The position numbers were made by a program, and so were the translations under genes. The notes under the pieces were generated by a model. It saw only the letters and a program-made list of their open reading frames with translations. It did no database searches and was not told the DNA's origin. A stretch of DNA of 64,000 bases from Oscillospiraceae bacterium (GTDB taxonomy: Bacteria; Bacillota; Clostridia; Oscillospirales; Oscillospiraceae): the NCBI GenBank assembly GCA_022794215.1, contig JAAWEH010000006.1, forward strand, positions 1 through 64,000, given 5' to 3'. This document shows, one piece after another, positions 56,981 through 64,000 of the stretch. The stretch's first letter is position 1. Each line of letters begins with the position of its first letter.

Positions 56981-57825
56981 GTCAAAAATCCTACCGCAGC
57001 GCGCTGGTGGGCTTATTGGGGTGTCCGGTGGACGAAAACCCTACGGTAGTCACCATCGAAGCCGCTTTTCGCGCCTTGGATATAGACGGAAGATACATCA
57101 CCATGAAGGTTCTTCCCGAGGATCTGGGGGACGCCATCCGGGGACTAAAGGCCACTTCTTTTCTCGGCACTCACATCACCATCCCCCACAAAGTAGCCGT
57201 GCTTTCCTATTTGGACGAGATCTCTCCCAACGCCGCCCTTATGGGAGCTGTCAATACCGTTTATTTTCGGGATGGCAAGATATGCGGGGAAAACACAGAC
57301 GGAAAGGGATTTATCATGTCCCTTACCCAGGGCGGAGTTGAATTGAACGCGGCCCATGCCGTCCTTCTGGGTGCAGGCGGCGCCGCCCGAGCCATCGCTG
57401 TGGAGCTTGCCAATCATGGTGCGGCCCAGCTTACCATCGTGAACCGAAGCCCGGAGCGGGGGCAGGCTTTGGCCCGGCTTATCAATGAAAAGACCGCCGC
57501 CTCCGCCCGCTATGTCCCCCTCACCCCCAATTTCTCCATCCCCTCCGATTGCGATATTTTGGTGCAAACCACCAGCATCGGTCTCTATCCCGATCCCTCC
57601 TGCCCCCACATTGATTTTTCCTCTCTGCGGCCAGAGATCGTGGTCTGTGATATCATTCCCAATCCCATCCAGACACTCTTTATCCAAAAGGCTGCGGAAA
57701 AGGGATGCCGCACATTCAGCGGCTTTGATATGCTGGTCAATCAGGGCGCTTTCAGCTTCCGGCTTTGGACCGGCAAGGAAGCCCCCATCCAGGCAATGAA
57801 AGATGCTTTGGCCGCAGAGTACTGA
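56977..57825 (+). CDS. aroE: Shikimate/quinate dehydrogenase family protein
   Basis: 'ALVGLLGCPVDENPTVVTIEAAFRALDIDGRY', 'GTHITIPHKVAVLSYLDE', 'GAVNTVYFRDGKICGENTDGKGF', 'VLLGAGGAARAIAVEL'. Confidence 0.88.
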   Translation: MSQKSYRSALVGLLGCPVDENPTVVTIEAAFRALDIDGRYITMKVLPEDLGDAIRGLKATSFLGTHITIPHKVAVLSYLDEISPNAALMGAVNTVYFRDGKICGENTDGKGFIMSLTQGGVELNAAHAVLLGAGGAARAIAVELANHGAAQLTIVNRSPERGQALARLINEKTAASARYVPLTPNFSIPSDCDILVQTTSIGLYPDPSCPHIDFSSLRPEIVVCDIIPNPIQTLFIQKAAEKGCRTFSGFDMLVNQGAFSFRLWTGKEAPIQAMKDALAAEY

Positions 57826-57840
57826 CCCCTATTTTAGTGA

Positions 57841-57879
57841 AAAGCCGCCCGGTTCAGAAAACCGGGCGGCTTTTCTTTT
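57841..57879. terminator. Bidirectional terminator
   Basis: AAAGCCGCCCGGTT..AACCGGGCGGCTTTTC. Confidence 0.8.
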
Positions 57880-57892
57880 TATGTATTTCCAT

Positions 57893-58270
57893 TCATTTCA
57901 AAAGCTTCTCCAACTGCGCTAAGCTCAAGCCCCTGGTCAGCACGCTGTCCTGCCGCTGATCCCAAAGGTAGGCCGTCAGCTTTTCCATTGCGGCAGCATA
58001 GTCGATGATGCCGACGACTCCCTTCTTTGTGATGCTCACCAGCACCAGCTTCCAATCGGTAAGAGGCCGGCCGTCTAAGGCATATTGCTTCCAAGGCTCT
58101 TTGGGCAGTATGGTTGGGGTATCCTCGGTAAGGACAAGGGCCCCAAAGGGCTCCTCCCCTTCCTTCCCGTAGCAGTTCACGTTTGCTTTAAAGGCGTTGT
58201 CCCAATCAGCCGGAGCAGCCTTGGGCACACCCTTGCTCTTCCATTTGTCCAGCAATCCCACGGCAAACAC
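57893..58270 (-). CDS. Hypothetical protein in operon with fhs
   Basis: 125-aa ORF immediately downstream of fhs, same strand. Confidence 0.6.
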   Translation of the reverse strand: MFAVGLLDKWKSKGVPKAAPADWDNAFKANVNCYGKEGEEPFGALVLTEDTPTILPKEPWKQYALDGRPLTDWKLVLVSITKKGVVGIIDYAAAMEKLTAYLWDQRQDSVLTRGLSLAQLEKLLK

Positions 58271-58276
58271 CCCTTT

Positions 58277-59944
58277 TTAGAACAAACCCGTGATCTTTCC
58301 GTTTTCGTCCACGTCGATATTTTCAGCGGCGGGAACCTTGGGAAGGCCGGGCATGGTCATGATATCGCCGGTATAGGCCACCACAAAGCCCGCTCCGGCA
58401 CTGACCTTCACCTTCCGAACCGTAACGGTAAAGCCCTTGGGCGCTCCCAGGAGGGCCGGGTCATCGGAGAGGGAATACTGGGTCTTGGCCATACAGACAG
58501 GAAAGCTTCCAAATCCCAGGTCGGTGAGTTTTTGCAGTTCCTTTGCCGCGGCAGGGGCAAAGCTGACGCCCTCTGCCCCATAGACCTTCCGGGCCACCGT
58601 CTCGATCTTCTCCTTCAGCGGCAGGTTGCTTTCATAGGCAAAACGGAAGGCATTCTTGCCCTCCTCAATGACCCGAAGGACTTCACGGCCCAGCTCCTCG
58701 CCCCCTTCGCCGCCCTTGGCCCACACCTGACTCAGGGCCACCTTAACCCCGTAAGTATCGCAGGCCTTCCGGATCAAAGCGATCTCGGCCTCGGTGTCGC
58801 AATCAAACTGGTTGATGGCCACCACAGCGGGCAGACCATAGACCTGGGTGATATTCTCCACATGCTTAAGGAGATTGGGAAGACCCTTCTCCAGCGCCGC
58901 CAGGTCCTCCTTGCCCAGTTCTGCCTTGGGGCAGCCTCCGTTGTGCTTCAGGGCCCGAACCGTGGCCACGATCACTACCGCGTCAGGGTGAACCCCCATG
59001 GCCCGGCATTTGATGTCCAGGAACTTTTCCGCGCCCAAATCAGCGCCGAAGCCTGCCTCGGTGACCACGTAGTCAGCCAGTTTCAAGGCCGCATCAGTGG
59101 CGGAAACGGAGTTGCAGCCGTGGGCAATATTGGCAAAGGGGCCGCCGTGGATCAGAGCGGGAGTTCCCTCCAGAGTCTGAACCAGGTTGGGCTTGATGGC
59201 GTCCTTCAAAAGGGCGGTCATGGCGCCCTCCGCCTTCAAATCATGGGCGGTCACAGGCTCCCCGGACCGGTTGTAGGCCACCACCATCCGGCCCAGACGC
59301 TCCTTCAGGTCGCTGAGGTCAGAGGCCAGACAGAACACCGCCATGACCTCGCTGGCCACGGTAATGTCAAAGCCATCCTCACGGGGAACCCCCTGCATCC
59401 GGCCGCCAATGCCGTCGATCACGTTGCGCAGCTGCCGGTCGTTCATATCCACACAGCGCTTCCAGGGGATGTTCTTCACGTCGATATCCAGGGCGTTGCC
59501 CTGCTGAATGTGATTGTCCAGCATGGCAGCCAATAGGTTGTTGGCCGCACCGATGGCGTGGAAATCTCCGGTAAAATGGAGGTTGATGTCCTCCATGGGG
59601 ATCACCTGGGCCCAGCCTCCGCCGGCGGCACCGCCCTTCACTCCGAAAACAGGGCCAAGAGAGGGCTCCCGCAGCGCCAGACAAGTCTTCTTTCCCAAGC
59701 GCTGGAGCGCGTCAGCCAAGCCTACGCTGGTGGTGGTTTTTCCCTCCCCCGCCGGAGTGGGGTTGATCGCGGTGACCAGCACCAGCTTGGCCTTTCTGGG
59801 CTTGTCCCGATAGGCAGTACTCTCCACCTTGGCCTTGTCATGACCGTAGGGAATCAGATCCTGCTGGCCAAGGCCCAGCTTGGCGGCGATCTCAGGGATG
59901 GGGCGGGCTTGGACGCTCTGGGCGATCTGGATGTCGGTGAGCAT
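58277..59944 (-). CDS. fhs: Formate--tetrahydrofolate ligase
   Basis: '[28 protein letters not shown]', '[41 protein letters not shown]'. Confidence 0.98.
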   Translation of the reverse strand: MLTDIQIAQSVQARPIPEIAAKLGLGQQDLIPYGHDKAKVESTAYRDKPRKAKLVLVTAINPTPAGEGKTTTSVGLADALQRLGKKTCLALREPSLGPVFGVKGGAAGGGWAQVIPMEDINLHFTGDFHAIGAANNLLAAMLDNHIQQGNALDIDVKNIPWKRCVDMNDRQLRNVIDGIGGRMQGVPREDGFDITVASEVMAVFCLASDLSDLKERLGRMVVAYNRSGEPVTAHDLKAEGAMTALLKDAIKPNLVQTLEGTPALIHGGPFANIAHGCNSVSATDAALKLADYVVTEAGFGADLGAEKFLDIKCRAMGVHPDAVVIVATVRALKHNGGCPKAELGKEDLAALEKGLPNLLKHVENITQVYGLPAVVAINQFDCDTEAEIALIRKACDTYGVKVALSQVWAKGGEGGEELGREVLRVIEEGKNAFRFAYESNLPLKEKIETVARKVYGAEGVSFAPAAAKELQKLTDLGFGSFPVCMAKTQYSLSDDPALLGAPKGFTVTVRKVKVSAGAGFVVAYTGDIMTMPGLPKVPAAENIDVDENGKITGLF

Positions 59945-60008
59945 ATGCAGTCCCTCTCTTTCTTCTTTGATGAATGATATCTACCCTAAACAAAGCAAAT
60001 GCCAATGG

Positions 60009-60773
60009 TCACCGGCGCAGCCGATCCCAAAGGGCCATGGGCACACCTGCGGGCAAGAGCTTGGAGCCCATGCGCATGACCAGCGGAATCGGCCCGCAGG
60101 TCACCACTGCCGCCCCCAGGCGGTTCATGGTGAGACTCCAGGCCGCCACTGCCTCGGGGCGCATGGCAAAAGGAGTCCGGCGCACTGCATTGGGGTTCCC
60201 TGTCTGGCGGGCCACCTCTATAAACTCAGTCTTGAGCCAATAGGGACATACCGCCGTCACCTCTATTTCCCGGTTTGAAAGCTCCTGCCGAAGAGCCCGG
60301 GTATAATGGAGCAAAAATGCTTTCGTCGCAGCATAGAGGTTCATACCGGGCAAGGGCTGAAACGCAGCGCAGGAGGCTACCTCAAGGATCCGGCTGCCCC
60401 GTTTCAGATAGGGGATGCACAGTCGGGTCACCTCTGCAGCGGCCCGACAATTGAGAGCGATCATGTCCTCTGTCTCCTCCGCCGTCAGATCCTCTGCCCG
60501 CCCAAACTTTCCAAACCCGGCGGCGCAGACCAGGATCGACACTTCAGGCCGCTCCTCCGCCAAGGTTTTTTCCAGGATCTCCATGCTCGCTTTCTGTGTC
60601 AGATCCAAGGCCATGAGCCGGCAATCCTGGGGCAGCGAAGCGGCCAGTCCCACCAGCCGCTCCTCCCGCCGGGCAATCAGCCACAGTTCGTCTACGTCCA
60701 TGCTTTTGCTGATTTGCTGGGCGTAAGCCCGCCCCAAACCGGAGGACGCCCCGGTAACAATCGCAACTTTCAC
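60009..60773 (-). CDS. SDR family NAD(P)-dependent oxidoreductase
   Basis: 'VAIVTGASSGLGRAYAQQI', 'LNLYAATKAFLLHYTRALRQEL'-type YxxxK. Confidence 0.9.
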   Translation of the reverse strand: MKVAIVTGASSGLGRAYAQQISKSMDVDELWLIARREERLVGLAASLPQDCRLMALDLTQKASMEILEKTLAEERPEVSILVCAAGFGKFGRAEDLTAEETEDMIALNCRAAAEVTRLCIPYLKRGSRILEVASCAAFQPLPGMNLYAATKAFLLHYTRALRQELSNREIEVTAVCPYWLKTEFIEVARQTGNPNAVRRTPFAMRPEAVAAWSLTMNRLGAAVVTCGPIPLVMRMGSKLLPAGVPMALWDRLRR

Positions 60774-60896
60774 ATTCTCTACCTCCTTTGGAAGTAGTAT
60801 AGGTAGTTTTCCTCTATTCTACCATCCCAGGAAGAAAGGCACAAGGGGAAATATGAAAGCGCCGCGGGTTTTCCCGCGGCGCTTATGCCTGTGCTT

Positions 60897-61118
60897 TTAC
60901 TCCATGTGAGAAACCAGCTTGTTGAACCGCTTGGGATCCACATCATCTTCGGCCACCACACGAACCCGCTGACCGACAAGAGCGTATAGACCCAGTAAAG
61001 AGCGGGCGTCCAGCATAACGGTGCTGGTGCTCAGCCACACTTCATAAGGCTGCTCAGAGGCCAGGCGGTTGATTCGCTCCACCTGGGCGCCGTCTTTAAT
61101 GTCCAATTCCTTCACCAT
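60897..61118 (-). CDS. HPr-like protein lacking the catalytic His (Crh-like)
   Basis: 'IKDGAQVERINRLASEQPYEVWLSTSTVMLDARSLLGLYALVGQRVRVVAEDDVD'; GAQ aligns with GLH of HPr, ARSLLG with LKSIMG. Confidence 0.7.
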   Translation of the reverse strand: MVKELDIKDGAQVERINRLASEQPYEVWLSTSTVMLDARSLLGLYALVGQRVRVVAEDDVDPKRFNKLVSHME

Positions 61119-61445
61119 AATGATGATACCTCCTTACGTTATCATATTGGTTTGACCCGGCATCCGCTTTCCGGATGACGCCTGCATTTTACCAGCATTC
61201 CCGTTCCCTGTCAACGGACGTCTTATCAATTTTTACTAAATTTTTAGCTCTATTTTTGTACATATTGTCCCACCTCTTCCGCTGTCTATCACGCTCCATC
61301 CTTATCATATGGATGATTGCGCCCCCGCGCTCTGCTTGCAAATCCATGTACCCTGTTCGTTGACGAAAGGGCCCATTCGTGACATAATACTATCAAGACA
61401 GTTTTCCGCTGTCCCAAACTCAAAACTTTCAAGGAGGTCGATCCC

Positions 61446-61706
61446 ATGGTGGAAAATCTGAAGGACAAGAAGGTCGCCGAGGAGATCGTGGAAAAGCTGA
61501 AGGAACTGGTGCGCAAGGGAAATGTCACCAAGATCCTGGTCTCCAAAAATGGGGAGACCATTGTCAATTTCCCGCTGAATGTGGGCATTGTGGCCGGAGT
61601 TGCCGCCGCCCCCTGGGCGTTGATCCTGGCGGCCCTCACCACCCTGGGCATGGATTGCCACATCGATGTGGTGAAGGATGACGGAGATGTGATCCATATC
61701 ATCTGA
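61446..61706 (+). CDS. DUF4342 domain protein
   Basis: 'EEIVEKLKELVRKGNVTKILVSKNGETIVNFPLNVGIVAGVAAAPWALILAAL'; SD AAGGAGG. Confidence 0.88.
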   Translation: MVENLKDKKVAEEIVEKLKELVRKGNVTKILVSKNGETIVNFPLNVGIVAGVAAAPWALILAALTTLGMDCHIDVVKDDGDVIHII

Positions 61707-61725
61707 GCCTGCCTCATTTAAGCAA

Positions 61726-61757
61726 AAAGCAGCCGCCCTCCGTTGGAGGGCGGCTGC
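61726..61757. terminator. Terminator between convergent DUF4342 and ftsZ
   Basis: GCAGCCGCCCTCC-gtt-GGAGGGCGGCTGC. Confidence 0.75.
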
Positions 61758-61772
61758 CGTCGTTTCTCTTGG

Positions 61773-62894
61773 TCAATCCCGGTTAAAAATATTGAAGATG
61801 GACTGCCACTGGTCGTCCTCTTCGCTGGTGGTGGGCTCTTCGTTGGCCTCCTGCACATCCGCAGCCACTTTCACCCGTTCCTGCTCCACCTTTTCGGCGG
61901 TCTTGGTAAAGATGTTGCTCTCGGCGGCCTTCATCGCCTCCTCGTCATAGCCGGTGGCAATGACGGTGACCAGCATTTCATCTTCCAGCTCGGGGTCAAA
62001 GGCAGCGCCAAAGATGATAAGGGCCTCGGGATGAGCGGCCTGACGCACCATCTCGGCGGCCTGCTCCACCTCTTCCAGCCCGATGTCCTCGGATCCGGTG
62101 ATGTTCACCAGCACGCCGCGAGCGCCGTTGATGGAGGTCTCCAGCAAGGGGCTGGAGATGGCCATTTTCGCCGCCTCCTCTGCCTTGCTCTTTCCGGCAG
62201 CCCGGCCTACGCCCATATGGGCCATGCCCGCTTCCTTCATGACGGCGGTCACATCGGCAAAGTCCAGGTTGATGAAGCCGGTGTTCTTAATGAGGTCGGA
62301 GATGGACTGAACTGCCTGACGAAGGACATCGTCCGCAATCTCAAAGGCGTTGGCAAAGGTGATCTTCTGATCGGTAGCAAATTTCAGCCGCTCATTGGGG
62401 ATGATGACCAGGGAATCCACCTTCCCCTTCAGCTCCTCAATGCCCATCTCGGCCTGCTGCATACGGCGGCGGCCCTCAAAGTTGAAGGGCTTGGTCACCA
62501 CACCCACAGTCAGCACACCCGCTTCCCGGGCCAGCTCCGCCACGATGGGGGCGGCTCCCGTGCCGGTACCGCCGCCCATGCCGGCGGTGATAAACACCAT
62601 GTCGGTGCCCTCCAGGGCCTTGGTGATCTGAGTCTTGTTCTCCTCAGCGGCCCTCCGCCCCACCTCAGGGTCGGCGCCTGCACCCTTTCCGCTGGTAAGC
62701 TTGTCGCCAATCTGGATCTTCTGATTGGCGTTGGAAACATTCAGGGCCTGCTTGTCTGTATTGACGGCGATAAACTCCACGCCTTTGACCCCACTGCGTA
62801 CCATGCGGTTGACCACATTGTTGCCGCCGCCGCCGACGCCAATCACTTTAATGTTGACGACAGACTCGGGGCCGGTATCCAATCCAAACGGCAT
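61773..62894 (-). CDS. ftsZ: Cell division protein FtsZ
   Basis: '[18 protein letters not shown]', '[26 protein letters not shown]', '[13 protein letters not shown]'. Confidence 0.98.
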   Translation of the reverse strand: MPFGLDTGPESVVNIKVIGVGGGGNNVVNRMVRSGVKGVEFIAVNTDKQALNVSNANQKIQIGDKLTSGKGAGADPEVGRRAAEENKTQITKALEGTDMVFITAGMGGGTGTGAAPIVAELAREAGVLTVGVVTKPFNFEGRRRMQQAEMGIEELKGKVDSLVIIPNERLKFATDQKITFANAFEIADDVLRQAVQSISDLIKNTGFINLDFADVTAVMKEAGMAHMGVGRAAGKSKAEEAAKMAISSPLLETSINGARGVLVNITGSEDIGLEEVEQAAEMVRQAAHPEALIIFGAAFDPELEDEMLVTVIATGYDEEAMKAAESNIFTKTAEKVEQERVKVAADVQEANEEPTTSEEDDQWQSIFNIFNRD

Positions 62895-63071
62895 ATTTGC
62901 TCCTCCTATGTATGGTTCGTCTGTATCTTGGCTGACGGCCGGACCATTTTGTGGCCCCGCCATCAATGGTTTCTATATCTTGTTACATTTTATCCTTCTT
63001 TTGCTTTCAGGTCAATAGTTCTATGCGGATTTCTTCAAAGTTTTCACATTCCTTTTGGGAAAGCCGCGTTT

Positions 63072-63866
63072 TCATGACGCAGGCAGCCACCGCTCGGTAA
63101 GCAGACGGGCTTGGTCATCTCCATAGGTAAGATCCAGCGTGCCGGAAATGTCCTCCCCCCTCTGGGAGAAGCTTTCCAACACCCGCTGAAGGGAAAAGAC
63201 CCGCAGTTCAAAATTTCCCGACATGGGCACCACCACCGTCAAATCTCCGCCACAGCCAAAATAGATGGCATTGGCCGCCGTCAGATCCACAAATTCCGTG
63301 ATCTGGCCCAGCATCTCCCGCTGCGCCAGCGCGGTCAACAGCTGTTGGAGGCCCTCCAGCTTGATCTGCTCCTCCAGCTCTACCGTCAGCCGTCCGCCCA
63401 GAATGGGATCCACCGGGTGAAGTCCCTGTACCACAGGCAGATCTCCCACCAGACTTTCGCCCCCCTGCTCCAGGAGCTTTCCGGAAGCGTTGATCAGCCA
63501 CCAGCTATCCTCGATCTGAATGGCAGCAGCAGCGAAAGTCTCGGTAATATGCAGCTCAACCGTATCCGGCGGGCGATGAACCGGCGCCACCTTCTCCACA
63601 TAGGGAAGTTCCCGGGTGATATTCAGCGCCGTCTGGGGCCGGTTCACCAGAAACAGGTTGTCCCCCAGCTCTACCCCAGAGGCGTCAATGATCTGCTGTG
63701 CGCTATACCGGCTGTTACCCATGACCTCCACTTGATTGACCCGGAAAAAGGCCACACAACCCACCAAAATGGCGGCGAAGATGATAAGAAAGGACAACAG
63801 CTTATAGAGGAAGCCAAAGCGTCCCCTTCTCCGCCGATGTCGATTCCGATTCTTCCTCGCCGCCAT
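63072..63866 (-). CDS. ftsQ: Cell division protein FtsQ/DivIB
   Basis: Basic N terminus, one TM segment, POTRA 'FFRVNQVEVMGNSRYSAQQIIDASGVELGDNLFLVN'. Confidence 0.9.
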   Translation of the reverse strand: MAARKNRNRHRRRRGRFGFLYKLLSFLIIFAAILVGCVAFFRVNQVEVMGNSRYSAQQIIDASGVELGDNLFLVNRPQTALNITRELPYVEKVAPVHRPPDTVELHITETFAAAAIQIEDSWWLINASGKLLEQGGESLVGDLPVVQGLHPVDPILGGRLTVELEEQIKLEGLQQLLTALAQREMLGQITEFVDLTAANAIYFGCGGDLTVVVPMSGNFELRVFSLQRVLESFSQRGEDISGTLDLTYGDDQARLLTERWLPAS

Positions 63867-64000
63867 GCTCCGGCCTCCTGCCGTTTCTCTTTGGTATCTT
63901 TCCTGCTTTTTGCTATTGTATCACCCATTGGTGAAAAAGTCGTTAAGATTCGTTTACAATTTCTTCAGTTTGCTCAATTTTTGCCCCAAGGGCCCGCAGA

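Noticed and set aside
58085-59536. 483-aa plus-strand ORF
   Set aside because: Antisense shadow of fhs, one of the most conserved genes in the window.
1-64000. CRISPR arrays, transposases, integrases, prophage genes, tRNAs
   Set aside because: Looked for regularly spaced repeats, transposase/integrase motifs and tRNA landmarks (GGTTCGAATCC-type T-arms); none convincingly present.

Overview
This window looks like ordinary chromosome from a GC-rich, spore-forming Firmicute. It is probably an Oscillospiraceae-like gut clostridium, inferred from the gene set (spoVAC, rimO-recX-recA-prmC-DUF1385 order, ftsQ-ftsZ without ftsA). I saw no phage, transposase, CRISPR array or tRNA. The left edge holds the minus-strand promoter/leader region of an rRNA operon whose 16S gene lies off the window. 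Most of the window is housekeeping: cysE-cysS with a Cys T-box, pgsA-rimO, recX-recA, prmC, fhs, divIB-ftsZ. Accessory transport and regulation modules include TetR/MFS, an ArsR/HMA/methyltransferase/P-type ATPase metal operon, Znu-type ABC, an Fe(III)/phosphonate-type ABC with two ATPases, ABC-F with an attenuator, and an L-rhamnose-type uptake/catabolism locus. The observations I rate highest are: (1) an intact 712-aa membrane-pyrophosphatase homologue that has lost nearly all catalytic Asp/Lys residues; (2) a ~350-nt candidate structured RNA unit between two sigma-A promoters upstream of the rRNA operon; (3) a promoter-leader-terminator (riboswitch-like) arrangement in front of an ECF S component; (4) a Crh-like HPr with Gln in place of the catalytic His; (5) a 146-bp insertion/duplication that repeats the last codons of a response regulator. 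All identifications come from reading the sequence by eye; no database search was run.
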